The notes: generated from the sequence alone by a model not told the origin. A DNA stretch of 64,000 nucleotides from Ruminococcaceae bacterium Marseille-P2935 (GCA_900104565.1 LT629952.1:927603-991602); one strand, 5' to 3'; positions 44,767 to 55,075 are shown, counted from the first letter of the stretch. Numbers and translations are program-made.

Positions 44767-45133
44767 AAGCCGGTTTCCTCCTTCCTTTTCCATACTGACT
44801 TCTATTAAAAGTTATTTCCTCTTAATCCCGCCTTGTTGGGGATCAGCGCGTATGTACGCTGCAAGTCAGTACTGCACAGCTTTCCCAGCAACTGCGCCGC
44901 TGTCCCCGCCGCTTTGCAGGCGGGTTTAAATAAATCTTTCAAAAAATAATATAAAGCCATGAAACAGCAGGCTCCATTACGGGCCTGCTGTTCTGCCATC
45001 TTATATTTTTCCAGTGAGGGTAAGGCACATCAGTACAATCGGTCCCCATGGAACAACAAGTCAAACTTATATCCCCACTTACTGAAGGCTCGGGGATAGA
45101 AAATGAAAACTATCTGCGACAGTTTGAATCAAT
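44767..45133 (-). other. Long intercistronic region with hairpin
   Basis: About 340 bases separate the binding-protein gene from the permease. A 10-bp perfect hairpin (AACAGCAGGC/GCCTGCTGTT, 44963-44992) probably stabilises the upstream message or attenuates readthrough, giving more binding protein than transporter. Confidence 0.55.
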
Positions 45134-45913
45134 TTATTGTGCCTGAGCAGTAGAATGTTTCAATACGAACTCATCAATCTTTCCTTCTGCAAACAACCGG
45201 TCCAAAGTTTTGTTTACGGCCTCCAGCAGGGTTGGGTTGTTTTTCTGTACTGCAATTGCATAGCTTTCTTCCGTTAAAACGCCATCCAGAATCTCTAAAT
45301 CCGCATTGCTTTTTACAATGTTCTGAGCAGGCAGCTGATCAATAATAACAGCGTCAACCTTGCCGTTAGCCAAGTCCTGGGAAGCAATTACAGCGTTGTT
45401 ATAGCGTTTTACATCCGCTGTGTTAGGGTCACCCTTAATGTCATCCGTAGCGTAAAAGTCACCGGTGGTTCCTTCCTGTACGCCGATTACCTTATCCTTC
45501 AGGTTGTCTAAAGTAACATCACTTCCCTTTTTCACAATCACTACCTGGGAAGACTTGTAGTATTCTTTCGAAAAATCCAGTTCCAGCAAACGTTCTTCGG
45601 TTACAGTCATACCTGCAATGCCTAAGTCACCTTTGCCCTTTTTTACCGAATCAACAATCCCTTTAAAGTTCATATCCTTTACTTCCAGCTCAACACCAAG
45701 GTCTTTGGCAATTTCAGCTGCAATGTCAATATCTACGCCCGATGGTTTGCCACCCGCAATATATTCAAACGGTGCAAAGGTTGCCTCGGTGAGTATGACT
45801 AATTTACCGGCCTTTTTAATTTTTTCTACCGACTGTACGCTGCTGCAGCCAGCAGCCATTACCAGCATAAGTACGGCTAAAACTACCGCAAGAATTTTTG
45901 TAAATTTTTTCAT
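45134..45913 (-). CDS. Polar amino-acid ABC transporter substrate-binding lipoprotein
   Basis: 259 residues. Lipoprotein signal with cysteine in MAAGCSS (about residue 23). SBP_bac_3 features: GKLVILTEATFAPFEY, GVDIDIAAEIAKDLGV, FDSIVDSVKKG-like FKGIVDSVKKGKGDLGIAGMTVTEER, and VGVQEGTTGDFYA-like GVQEGTTGDFYATD. Ligand is likely arginine, glutamine or a similar amino acid; the ArgR-like box upstream favours arginine. ATG after GGAGG. Confidence 0.92.
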   Translation of the reverse strand: MKKFTKILAVVLAVLMLVMAAGCSSVQSVEKIKKAGKLVILTEATFAPFEYIAGGKPSGVDIDIAAEIAKDLGVELEVKDMNFKGIVDSVKKGKGDLGIAGMTVTEERLLELDFSKEYYKSSQVVIVKKGSDVTLDNLKDKVIGVQEGTTGDFYATDDIKGDPNTADVKRYNNAVIASQDLANGKVDAVIIDQLPAQNIVKSNADLEILDGVLTEESYAIAVQKNNPTLLEAVNKTLDRLFAEGKIDEFVLKHSTAQAQ

Positions 45914-45954
45914 CTCTGTCCGCCTCCAAATTTGTTTCGCTCTCGATAGTTATA

Positions 45955-45982
45955 ATTATACACATATTCTTTATAAATGCAA
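45955..45982 (-). promoter_or_regulatory. Sigma-A promoter of amino-acid ABC importer
   Basis: Minus strand: -35 TTGCAT (45982-45977), 16-base spacer, -10 TATAAT (45960-45955). Confidence 0.8.
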
Positions 45983-45988
45983 GAAAAT

Positions 45989-46006
45989 AATGAATATTTT
46001 TTCATA
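45989..46006. promoter_or_regulatory. Possible ArgR box
   Basis: AATGAATATTTTTTCATA matches 10 of the 12 defined positions of the ArgR consensus TNTGNATWWWWATNCANA. It lies immediately upstream of the -35 element of the amino-acid ABC importer. Match by eye only; AT-rich DNA can mimic this. Confidence 0.45.
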
Positions 46007-46028
46007 TTTATGCACTATGACAAAGAAC

Positions 46029-46898
46029 CTAAAGTCTGCAAAGGATTTTTTGCATATCTTGACTGAGTGGTGCCTGAATACAAAGTTTTTCCCCGGTAAA
46101 TGGATGAATAAACTCGGCTTTCTCACAATGCAGCGCTTGCCGATCAATCAGGTCCAAATCTCCGCCATACATATCATCCCCCGCCAGAGGATGCCCGATA
46201 TGTGCCATATGCACCCGAATTTGGTGGGTTCTTCCAGTGTATAAATACAACCTAACTAATGTATAAGTATTCCATTTATACAAAACTTGATACACTGTTT
46301 TTGCCGGAGAACCATCGGGCGAAACAATCCTCATGGTATGCCGGTCATTCAAACGGCGGATAGGGGCTTCTATCACCCCTTGTTCCTTGCTTACGGAACC
46401 ACATACAATTGCCAGGTAGCTTTTTTCAATTTTTCCGTTAATCCGGTCAGCCACAAACTGGTTTTTGGCAACCACCACTGCCCCTGAGGTATTCCGGTCC
46501 AACCGGTTTATACACCGGAAGGTCGGGCTGATTCCATGGCCAGCGCAGTGGGCGGCATAGACGTTGGCCAATGTGTCCTGCTGGTAGCGCTTTGCCTGAT
46601 GGCAGGGCATGCCTGCAGGCTTGTTATAGAGGATAAGGTCCTCATCCTCATATAATACCTCTACCTCAATGCCAGAGGGCAGAGTATCGGTGGGGGTTTC
46701 CTGAATGTTCAGCGTCAGGGTATCGCCTGCTTTTGGTATGTCCACCGTGCGGGCATGAACGCCATTTAGCTGAATACCTTCTTCATAATGTTTCAGCTTA
46801 CAAATCAGCCGTGCAGAGAGCTTGGCCTCACGACGCAAAAAATTTTCCAGTTTAACTCCGCCATATTCCTCCGGTATGGTAAAATGCAGCGTGCGCAT
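46029..46898 (-). CDS. RluA-family pseudouridine synthase
   Basis: 289 residues. N-terminal S4-like RNA-binding segment (VKLENFLRREAKLSARLICKLK), then the synthase domain with ILYNKPAGMPCHQAK, catalytic aspartate in INRLDRNTSGAVVVAKN and GRTHQIRVHMAHIGHPLAGDDMYGG. Modifies uridines in 23S rRNA or tRNA; exact site unknown. The ATG at 46898 has GGAG seven bases upstream. Confidence 0.93.
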   Translation of the reverse strand: MRTLHFTIPEEYGGVKLENFLRREAKLSARLICKLKHYEEGIQLNGVHARTVDIPKAGDTLTLNIQETPTDTLPSGIEVEVLYEDEDLILYNKPAGMPCHQAKRYQQDTLANVYAAHCAGHGISPTFRCINRLDRNTSGAVVVAKNQFVADRINGKIEKSYLAIVCGSVSKEQGVIEAPIRRLNDRHTMRIVSPDGSPAKTVYQVLYKWNTYTLVRLYLYTGRTHQIRVHMAHIGHPLAGDDMYGGDLDLIDRQALHCEKAEFIHPFTGEKLCIQAPLSQDMQKILCRL

Positions 46899-46921
46899 GG
46901 GTACTCTCCTTTTCTTTTCGA

Positions 46922-46957
46922 GTAAAACACCCTGCACCTTGCGGTACAGGGTGTTTA
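46922..46957 (-). terminator. Terminator of ilvE
   Basis: Minus strand: AAACACCCTG pairs with CAGGGTGTTT around a 13-base loop, then TTACTC. It lies just upstream of the RluA-family start. Confidence 0.75.
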
Positions 46958-47057
46958 GAATTTTAATCAGAGAATGGGCATTGGGCATTCCATACCCGAA
47001 TACAATTGTTCCCCAATTGATGAAAGGCAATTTGACATGCCTTAGAGCTTATTAGCC

Positions 47058-48128
47058 CTAGTCCACTTTCACCTCATAGCTCCAGCCAAATGGGTCTTCT
47101 GTTTTGCCCCACTGAATACCGGTCAGGCTGTCATATAGCTTTTGGGTAACCGGCCCGATCTGATAATCGTTAATAATAGTGATCTCATCCTCGCATTTCA
47201 GCTCACCAATGGGGGATACAACTGCAGCTGTACCGGTTCCGAAAGCCTCTTTCAAGCGGCCGTTCCGGGCAGCATCCATAACCTCTTGAATGGATAATTT
47301 TCGCTCGGTGACAGTATAGCCCCAGGAACGAAGCAGCTCAATAGTGGATTTACGGGTAATGCCGGGCAATACGCTTCCCAGCAGGGCTGGAGTAATTACC
47401 TCATCGTCGATCATGAAGAAGACATTCATGGTGCCAACTTCCTCAATGTATTTGCGCTCAACACCATCCAACCACAGTACCTGAGTAAAGTTTTGCTCGT
47501 GGGCTTCCACCTGCGCTTTTAACGAAACGCCATAGTTACCTGCCACTTTGGCAAAGCCGGTACCACCCCGTACTGCACGGACATAGTTGGTTTCTACATA
47601 AATTTTAACCGGGTTAATCCCCTCTTTATAATAAGCGCCTACCGGGGAAAGAATTACCATATATAAATAGGTGTCAGATGCTTTTACACCCAGCTTCGGC
47701 TCGGTTGCAATCACAAAGGGGCGAATATATAAAGAAGTGCCGGGCAGGTGCGGAACCCAGTCTTTTTCTACCTTTAACAGCTCAACCAGGCTTTCCAGCA
47801 TCATCTGCTCGTCCATCTGGGGAATGCACAAACGGTCGTTGGAAACGTTCATACGTTTAAAATTTTCCTGCGGGCGGAACAACAGTATTCTGCCGTCCTC
47901 GGCACGGTATGCCTTCATACCCTCAAAAACTTCCTGACCATAATGCAGGCACATAGCAGCCGGATCAAGAGCGATAGGAGCATAAGGAACGATTCTGGCG
48001 TCGTGCCAGCCTTTTCCTTTGGTATACTCAATGATCAGCATGTGATCGGTAAAGATTTCGCCAAAACCCAGCTTGGTTTCGTCTGGTTTTGCTTTTGGCG
48101 TCGTGGTTGGAGTAAATTTGATCTCCAT
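47058..48128 (-). CDS. ilvE: Branched-chain amino-acid aminotransferase
   Basis: 356 residues, the longer IlvE II type. PLP fold type IV: YGQEVFEGMKAYRAEDGRILLFRPQENFKRM, the catalytic lysine in GGTGFAKVAGNYGVSLKAQ, and WLDGVERKYIEEVGTMNVFF, GSVLPGITRKSTIELLR. Interconverts leucine, isoleucine and valine with their 2-oxo acids using glutamate. The ATG at 48128 is preferred over a GTG at 48134. Confidence 0.96.
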   Translation of the reverse strand: MEIKFTPTTTPKAKPDETKLGFGEIFTDHMLIIEYTKGKGWHDARIVPYAPIALDPAAMCLHYGQEVFEGMKAYRAEDGRILLFRPQENFKRMNVSNDRLCIPQMDEQMMLESLVELLKVEKDWVPHLPGTSLYIRPFVIATEPKLGVKASDTYLYMVILSPVGAYYKEGINPVKIYVETNYVRAVRGGTGFAKVAGNYGVSLKAQVEAHEQNFTQVLWLDGVERKYIEEVGTMNVFFMIDDEVITPALLGSVLPGITRKSTIELLRSWGYTVTERKLSIQEVMDAARNGRLKEAFGTGTAAVVSPIGELKCEDEITIINDYQIGPVTQKLYDSLTGIQWGKTEDPFGWSYEVKVD

Positions 48129-48289
48129 AATCACACTTCCTTTTCCCTTTTTTACTTTATCTTAATTATTTTGGTATAAAATGATTACTGCCTATTTTAG
48201 CATTATCCCCGTATTTTTTCAAGAAAACCGACGCTTTTCTTCGCTAAAACCTTAAAATATCTCTGTTTTGCATAGGAAGGCCGAATACA

Positions 48290-48324
48290 AAAAACGGAAA
48301 ATCTCCAATTTGGAGACTTTCCGT
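48290..48324 (-). terminator. Terminator of gdhA
   Basis: Minus strand: ACGGAAAGTCTCC pairs with GGAGATTTTCCGT, followed by TTTTTG. Very stable and close to the gdhA stop. Confidence 0.88.
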
Positions 48325-48349
48325 CATTGTTTCGTTGTAAAAGAATGCC

Positions 48350-49775
<1,426 letters not shown>

Positions 49776-50145
49776 GTATTCTCTTTTTATGGATTCATAA
49801 TTTTTACGTATTTGATAGTTTATTACCAATTCAGTGCGCTGCACTGTGCAATTTCACACGTTTTTAAAGCATTATCTAATTTTTTTAAAAAAATCTTATC
49901 GTCTTCCCCCTGAAATAAGGCTGATTTTATGCAGTTTTCAGCGTTTTTAAGCCAGCAATTCAATTTGTAAAATTCACTGTTTTACGCTGTATTTTTTGAA
50001 TACCCCCCATATTCCCATGCTGTTCAGTTTTGGGGGCAACTGGGGCTTTTATGTAAAAACGAAGTTTTATTCTTTCTGTCTTGCAAAACTGTGTCCAAAC
50101 AGTTTTTTGTCTGGAAAAACAAAAGGTTTTGAAAGATTTTGTTAA
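49776..50145. other. Intergenic divergent region between gdhA and the TM2-protein gene
   Basis: About 370 AT-rich bases between the two divergent promoters. No gene supported. Confidence 0.4.
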
Positions 50146-50174
50146 TTGTCAGCAAAAAAAGAATATGGTATACT
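50146..50174 (+). promoter_or_regulatory. Sigma-A promoter of the TM2-protein gene
   Basis: -35 TTGTCA (50146-50151), 17-base spacer, -10 TATACT (50169-50174). Confidence 0.75.
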
Positions 50175-50216
50175 ATTTGCATCAATTGAATTTGTTTGGG
50201 AAAGGCAGTGGAATTT

Positions 50217-50675
50217 ATGTATTGTAAAAACTGTGGAAACCAGCTGCCCGAAGGCAGCAATGTTTGTCCTCAGTGTGGTGTGCCGGTGGGTGTTGGAAAA
50301 AACTTCTGCCCCAACTGCAACAATCCTACCGACGAGCTGGCGGTTGTTTGTGTAAAATGTGGGTATCCTTTAAAAGAGAATGCTTCGGCTTATGTAAACA
50401 ACGGCGTAAACATGGCACCTAATGGTATGGCAGTCGAACCTAAGTCTAAAATTGTTGGCGGCTTGCTTGGTATTTTTTTGGGTGTATTCGGCGTTCACAA
50501 TTTTTACCTGGGCTATCGCGATAAAGCAATTGCACAGCTGCTTCTGGGCACGGTTGGCACTCTGCTTTGCGGTTTAGGGCCAATTGCATCTGGCATTTGG
50601 GGCTTTATCGAAGGGATTATGATTCTGTGCGGAAACATTAAGACCGATGCCAATGGAATGCCCCTGAAGGATTAG
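50217..50675 (+). CDS. Zinc-ribbon plus TM2-domain membrane protein
   Basis: 152 residues. Two zinc-ribbon modules at the N-terminus (CKNCG...CPQCG and CPNC...CVKCG, about 3-55). A TM2 domain follows (about 85-140), with KIVGGLLGIFLGVFGVHNFYLGYRDKAIAQLLL and a second helix ending near GIWGFIEGIMILCG. Function unknown. ATG at 50217 begins the first zinc ribbon (MYCKNCG); ribosome binding site is mediocre. Confidence 0.88.
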   Translation: MYCKNCGNQLPEGSNVCPQCGVPVGVGKNFCPNCNNPTDELAVVCVKCGYPLKENASAYVNNGVNMAPNGMAVEPKSKIVGGLLGIFLGVFGVHNFYLGYRDKAIAQLLLGTVGTLLCGLGPIASGIWGFIEGIMILCGNIKTDANGMPLKD

Positions 50676-50820
50676 GCATTTTTAATAAAAGCATGTACGT
50701 TTTGTATTTTCAGTATTCTTAACGCTGAAAGCTCTTTTCAGTAAAAAAAGTAAAATGACAACAGACTTTTTAATGGCTTTTAGTTGCCGCAATCACTTTT
50801 TTATTGTATAATTTCATTTT

Positions 50821-51167
50821 GTGAGTAAACGATACAGCGGCGTGGGCAGTTCCCGAAAGGGCGTTCACGAGGAAAGTCCGAGCTCCACAGGGCAGGGTAG
50901 CTGCTAACGGCAGCCGGAGGCGACTCTAGGGAAAGTGCAACAGAAAGATACCGCCGGGAAACCGGTAAGGATGGAAAGGCGAGGTAAGAGCTCACCAGCT
51001 TGCGGGAGACCACAAGGCTATGTAAACCCTATCCGGAGCAACACCGCATAATGAGGATTTATAACGGCGGCCCGCCGGTCCTCGGGTAGGTGGCTAAAGC
51101 GGCATGGCGACGTGCGGCTTAGATAGATCGCTGTTTGATACAGAACTCGGCTTATCAGTTTGGTCAC
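50821..51167 (+). ncRNA. rnpB: RNase P RNA (class A)
   Basis: 347 bases. The universally conserved elements are present in order: GAGGAAAGTCCGAGCTCC, ACAGAAAGATACCGCC, AGGGTGAAA-equivalent GGTAAGAGCTCACC and the 3' GATACAGAACTCGGCTTA. P1 is formed by GTGAGTAAACGATA with TATCAGTTTGGTCAC. Catalyses 5' maturation of tRNAs. Own terminator follows. Confidence 0.96.
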
Positions 51168-51169
51168 AT

Positions 51170-51199
51170 AAAAAAGGCGTCCATACGGACGCCTTTTTT
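51170..51199. terminator. Bidirectional terminator of rnpB and the downstream convergent small gene
   Basis: AAAAAAGGCGTCC pairs with GGACGCCTTTTTT; works on both strands. Confidence 0.88.
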
Positions 51200-51377
51200 A
51201 TTTTGTACCACCTTGGCTACGCAGACTATTGGTACATCCACCCCGCTGTTTAGAACAAATATCTTCTCCCATACAGGTATCAATTCTCTTTCCCGTGCTG
51301 TCATATTTGATTTCCAGCGGCATATTACACCCCATTACAGGGCAGTAACGCTCCACAATATTTTTCACCTCATACAT
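51198..51377 (-). CDS. Small cysteine-rich hypothetical protein (59 aa)
   Basis: Begins MYEVKNIVERYCPVMGC and has five cysteines in 59 residues (C-x4-C, then C-x6-C and a further C), so metal binding is possible. ATG at 51377 follows GGGAGG at about ten bases. I do not recognise the family. Convergent with rnpB. Confidence 0.6.
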   Translation of the reverse strand: MYEVKNIVERYCPVMGCNMPLEIKYDSTGKRIDTCMGEDICSKQRGGCTNSLRSQGGTK

Positions 51378-51537
51378 GATGGATCTCCCTCCCCTCTTTT
51401 TGATACCGCCGCCCGGGCGTACCCATAGTATATGCCTTATAAGTAAAAAATAAACTCGAACTATGGGATGATATTGTTTATTTGCTGGAATATTCGTCCA
51501 TACTGCACATATACATAAAACTGGAGGACGGTGCAGT

Positions 51538-51825
51538 ATGAACATCATTCACTCGTTTGTTTCGATGTTTTCCCGTCAGGCCCCGCAGGAAGATATCCAC
51601 GCCAAAAATATATTGGATGAGATATCGCTGATCAAAACAAAAATGGAAATTTTGGACAGCTGCTTTAACCTGGCGGAGGACGAAGATGTAGTAGAAGCCT
51701 GCATCTTTGAGCAAAAGGCGTTGGCAGCACGTTACAGCCATCTGCTTAAGCTTGCAAAAAACATGAATTTAAAAACCCAGTTGCTCAGGGACGGCAACAA
51801 CATGGAAAGGAGTTTTACAGGATGA
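51538..51825 (+). CDS. YaaL-like DUF2508 family protein
   Basis: 95 residues, helical. IHAKNILDEISLIKTKMEILDSCFNLAEDEDVVEACIFEQKALAARYSHLLKLAK matches the small DUF2508 (YaaL) family encoded directly upstream of bofA in Firmicutes. ATG after GGAGG. Its end overlaps the bofA start. Confidence 0.85.
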   Translation: MNIIHSFVSMFSRQAPQEDIHAKNILDEISLIKTKMEILDSCFNLAEDEDVVEACIFEQKALAARYSHLLKLAKNMNLKTQLLRDGNNMERSFTG

Positions 51826-52088
51826 ATCATCTGCCATCAATGATTTGGATCGGCCTTGGGGTAATTGCTGTCGTTATGCTTTTGTTCTATATAAAATCCG
51901 GGCGGCCATTTCGCACCTTTGCATTTTCGGCCGCTACGGGTATTGGCACACTGGCACTGCTGCAGGCTTTTTCTCCTCTCTTTGGCGGCCTGCTCAGCCT
52001 GACCCCCTTTTCCATTTCGGTTTCGGCCCTATTAGGGCTGCCGGGTGTAATTGGTATGCTGTTTCTAAAACTCATGATGGGGATTTAA
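51822..52088 (+). CDS. bofA: BofA-family pro-sigma-K processing inhibitor
   Basis: 88 residues, two membrane helices. The second half, containing SALLGLPGVIGMLFLKLMM, is the BofA signature. In Bacillus BofA restrains the SpoIVFB protease that activates sigma-K. The start overlaps the DUF2508 gene by four bases, so the two are co-translated; the pair is normally forespore-expressed. Confidence 0.9.
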   Translation: MNHLPSMIWIGLGVIAVVMLLFYIKSGRPFRTFAFSAATGIGTLALLQAFSPLFGGLLSLTPFSISVSALLGLPGVIGMLFLKLMMGI

Positions 52089-52432
52089 AAAACATTACAA
52101 ACGGGGCCGTTATGGCCCCGTTTGATTTTATGTTCAAAAACCTATATACTAATTCCATTATTATACTAATTTCAAAAGCTGCAGTGCTTACGGCATCAAA
52201 CCAAGTTTTTTCAAAATCAGTATGAAGCGACAATTCGACGGCAGCAGCCGCCTATAACATGACAGTTATTATAGAATCACTTCATATGAATCTGTTTAAA
52301 AAACTACGCTTTGAACAGACTTTGGTTTACAATTGCTGTTGAAATTTATTATCTTACAAAATTGCGGCTTGCAATAGCATTCAAATCGCTGCTACAGGTT
52401 TCGCATAATTTTGTTATGCTGGAGGAATAAAA
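52089..52432. other. Intergenic region
   Basis: Holds the bofA terminator; the remaining 300 bases show nothing further. Confidence 0.4.
52099..52130 (+). terminator. Terminator of DUF2508-bofA
   Basis: AAACGGGGCC pairs with GGCCCCGTTT around GTTAT, followed by GATTTTATG. Confidence 0.8.
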
Positions 52433-52903
52433 ATGGAATTTATATGGACTAAACCAGGGTACTTGCCCGAAGATGCCGCCATGATTCGTCAAAAGGTATT
52501 TGTGGAAGAACAAAAATTCCATAACGAGTTTGATGAAACAGATGAAAACTGCTATCATTTGGTGCTGTACGTCAACGGTCAGGCCGCTGGCTGTGCACGG
52601 ATGTATTCTGGTGAAATAGCCGGAGTTTATAAACTTGGACGTATTGCTGTACTTCCTGAATATCGCGGAGAACATTTGGGTTCTGCTCTAATGACCCAAC
52701 TGGAACAGAAGGCCTTGGAATTGGGAGGAAGCAGGACCATGCTGGATGCCCAGGTCCGAGCCCAGGGTTTTTATGAAAGCAATGGGTACTCTGTTTGCGG
52801 AGAACTGCATTATGACGAATATTGTCCCCACGTTATGATGGAAAAATACTTGCAGCATGAACCTAACTGTTTTCTTGGGCCAGCCTATAAAGAAGCAGAT
52901 TAG
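52433..52903 (+). CDS. GNAT-family N-acetyltransferase (ElaA/YjcF-like)
   Basis: 156 residues. RQKVFVEEQKFHNEFDETDENCYHLVLY near the start is typical of the YjcF/ElaA subgroup. The acetyl-CoA motif LGRIAVLPEYRGEHLGSALM and the QVRAQGFYESNGY motif follow. Substrate unknown. Good GGAGG site; own terminator at 52920. Confidence 0.9.
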   Translation: MEFIWTKPGYLPEDAAMIRQKVFVEEQKFHNEFDETDENCYHLVLYVNGQAAGCARMYSGEIAGVYKLGRIAVLPEYRGEHLGSALMTQLEQKALELGGSRTMLDAQVRAQGFYESNGYSVCGELHYDEYCPHVMMEKYLQHEPNCFLGPAYKEAD

Positions 52904-52919
52904 TGGTGCGTGCAGCGCT

Positions 52920-52959
52920 CAGGGTGTCATCGCAGAAAACGATGACACCCTGAATTTTT
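52920..52959 (+). terminator. Terminator of GNAT gene
   Basis: AGGGTGTCATCG pairs perfectly with CGATGACACCCT; GAATTTTTG follows. Confidence 0.85.
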
Positions 52960-52992
52960 GCCGACACAGCTGGTGATTACTTTACTATACAA

Positions 52993-53030
52993 AGCAGCGG
53001 CAATTACGCTACGCGTAATTGCCGCTGCTT
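52993..53030 (-). terminator. Probable terminator of the pilus operon
   Basis: Minus strand: AGCAGCGGCAATTACGC pairs with GCGTAATTGCCGCTGCT, a very stable stem about 45 bases past the pilT stop; the T-run is short. Confidence 0.6.
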
Positions 53031-53073
53031 GAGGCTCACCTAATAGAGGTAAAAATAACCCACCGTTTTTCTT

Positions 53074-54135
53074 TTAACTGCCCAATTTTTTGGCCATGAG
53101 GTCTGGGGCCGTGCTGTGAATCAAAGCATCCTTAGCCGAAATTCTTCCCTGTTTATAAAGGTTCAGGATACTGGTATCCATACTGATCATCCCTTCCCCT
53201 GCTGAGGAGTAGATCACCGTATCAATCTGATGGATTTTTGATTCACGAATCATATTTCGAATTGCGCCGTTCACCAGCATTACTTCAAAGGCCGGCGCTA
53301 AAGTGTTACCTGTTGCTGGAATCAGCTGCTGCGATACCACTGCCTGCAGTACCATCGAAAGCTGGGTACGAATCTGTTCCTGCTGATTGGAGGGAAACGC
53401 ATCAATAATACGGTCGATGGTGTTTGCCGCCCCGATGGTATGCAGCGTTGAAATAACCAAATGCCCTGTTTCAGCCGCAGTCATAGCGGTATTAATTGTT
53501 TCATAATCTCGCATTTCCCCCAGCAAAATCACATCAGGCGCCTGGCGCAGGGCAGCGCGCAAGGCGGTGACATAGCTTTCGGTATCAGTAATAATCTCCC
53601 GCTGGCTTACTACGCTTTTATTATGGCTGTGCAGGTATTCAATAGGGTCTTCTAATGTAATGATGTGTGCGTTGCGTGTTTTGTTAATCAGGTCAATCAT
53701 ACAGGCCAAGGTCGTAGACTTTCCGCTTCCGGCAGGTCCGGTTACCAATACCAGCCCTTTTGTACGGGAGCCCAAGCCCAGCACAATATCTGGAATTCCA
53801 AGTTCCCCGGGATCGGGCAGGTCAAAGGTAACGACCCGGATTACTGCCGCCAGAGAACCGCGCTGCTTATAGGTACTGACCCGAAAGCGGGATACCCCTT
53901 TCAGCGAAAAGGAAAAATCATCATCACCGTGATTGAGCAGTTTATTGGGGTTTCGTTCTCCCGCTAAACGGTAAATTCCTAAAATCAGCTCCCGGGTTTG
54001 ATCGGGGTAAAGCTTTTCGCTGGAGCAATGATTGATTTGATTGTTAATTTTATAGGAAAGCGGCAAACCGGAAACAATAAAAATATCAGATGCGCCCTGA
54101 TCCACCGCCTGATGCAGCAGCTCGACTATATCCAT
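53074..54135 (-). CDS. pilT: PilT-type retraction ATPase
   Basis: 353 residues. PilT pattern: VDQGASDIFIVSGLP near the start, Walker A TGPAGSGKSTT near 130, Asp-box ITLEDPIEYLH, Walker B VILLGEMRD (about 200), His-box HTIGAANTIDRIID, and the PilT-specific AIRNMIRESK near 288. Hexameric motor that retracts type IV pili by depolymerisation. No PilB partner is in this operon. Last gene, downstream of four small pilin-like genes. ATG at 54135. Confidence 0.93.
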   Translation of the reverse strand: MDIVELLHQAVDQGASDIFIVSGLPLSYKINNQINHCSSEKLYPDQTRELILGIYRLAGERNPNKLLNHGDDDFSFSLKGVSRFRVSTYKQRGSLAAVIRVVTFDLPDPGELGIPDIVLGLGSRTKGLVLVTGPAGSGKSTTLACMIDLINKTRNAHIITLEDPIEYLHSHNKSVVSQREIITDTESYVTALRAALRQAPDVILLGEMRDYETINTAMTAAETGHLVISTLHTIGAANTIDRIIDAFPSNQQEQIRTQLSMVLQAVVSQQLIPATGNTLAPAFEVMLVNGAIRNMIRESKIHQIDTVIYSSAGEGMISMDTSILNLYKQGRISAKDALIHSTAPDLMAKKLGS

Positions 54136-54151
54136 TTTTTTCTTTGGCCTC

Positions 54152-54610
54152 CTACTCGATAATTATCGTACCCTCGCCCAAAAGGTTTCCCATAGGCGCT
54201 TCGTCTCCCTGCCACTCTTGTATTGGCATGACCTGCCAGCGCAGCCGGTTTAGGTTTTCATCCAACCGGATGCAGAGGTTTTTTCCTTCGTCTACCGGAA
54301 CTTCATAGGATAAAATTATCTTCTCCCCCACGTACGAAAGGCTAATCCCAAGGGGCTGCAGTTTTTCCTGCCAGTCGGCCTGCGGGTTCCCCCGAATCAC
54401 CATTGCCACCTGGCCGAGCTTTTCTTCGGCAGCAGCATCAGCCGCATAAAATGCACTTGTTGCCTGGGCGGTTTTTTGGGTTAATTTGTAATCGGCATTT
54501 GCCGATACCATAGACAGTGCCGCAAAGGTAGTAAGGCAGAGCACCACAAAAATCACCAGGATCGACGAGCTTCCCACGCTTATTCCAGTATTTCTTTTTT
54601 CCTTTTGCAT
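54152..54610 (-). CDS. Small single-pass membrane protein of the pilus operon
   Basis: 152 residues. Short basic N-terminus, one hydrophobic helix at about 14-36 (SILVIFVVLCLTTFAALSM), then an extracytoplasmic alpha-beta region. The arrangement is like a PilX/pseudopilin minor subunit, but no glutamate follows the helix start and no canonical prepilin cleavage site is visible. Gene position between pilin-like genes and pilT supports a pilus role. Confidence 0.7.
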   Translation of the reverse strand: MQKEKRNTGISVGSSSILVIFVVLCLTTFAALSMVSANADYKLTQKTAQATSAFYAADAAAEEKLGQVAMVIRGNPQADWQEKLQPLGISLSYVGEKIILSYEVPVDEGKNLCIRLDENLNRLRWQVMPIQEWQGDEAPMGNLLGEGTIIIE

Positions 54611-54655
54611 ACTGCCGCCTCCTTTAAATTCTTTTATTGTGAAGGACTATATGGC

Positions 54656-55075
54656 CTATATAAATTTTTTGACAGTTAGCTGATACAACTCTTTTTCGCC
54701 CTTTGCGGCCGAAACTACAGCGCCTGTAAGCCCGTTTTCTTCCTGGGTTTGTACCAAGGTTAACCGGTAAACTGCCGTCTCCCGGTCTGTCACCTGATTC
54801 CATTCCTGATCAAAATAAAGCACCAGCATTTCCCCCTGCTGCTCCCCGCCCAGGCTGGAAGCCACCTGGCCTAAATCGCCGTCAAGGTGCTTATAAGTTT
54901 CTGCAGCAGTTTCACATTGCAGCACTGCATGGTTTAAATCGGTGGAAGCAGCGCTGAGTACATGAGCTTTCGCGAACAGGTTGACACATACGCCGCTGGT
55001 AATTGCAAAAAATAAGATAATCAAAATCAGCTCCATCAAAAACAAGCCGGATCTTGATGTTCTGTGAATACTCAT
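54656..55075 (-). CDS. Type IV pilin-like/pseudopilin protein
   Basis: 139 residues. Contains a good prepilin-peptidase site: TSRSG|LFLME, i.e. Gly before the cut and Glu at +5 in a hydrophobic helix (LILIILFFAITSGV). After it comes a globular domain. The ATG at 55075 follows AGGAGGGGG. The best pilin candidate in the operon. Confidence 0.8.
   Translation of the reverse strand: MSIHRTSRSGLFLMELILIILFFAITSGVCVNLFAKAHVLSAASTDLNHAVLQCETAAETYKHLDGDLGQVASSLGGEQQGEMLVLYFDQEWNQVTDRETAVYRLTLVQTQEENGLTGAVVSAAKGEKELYQLTVKKFI

Noticed and set aside
45989..46006. CodY box at the importer promoter
   Set aside because: The palindrome fits the ArgR pattern better than AATTTTCWGAAAATT.
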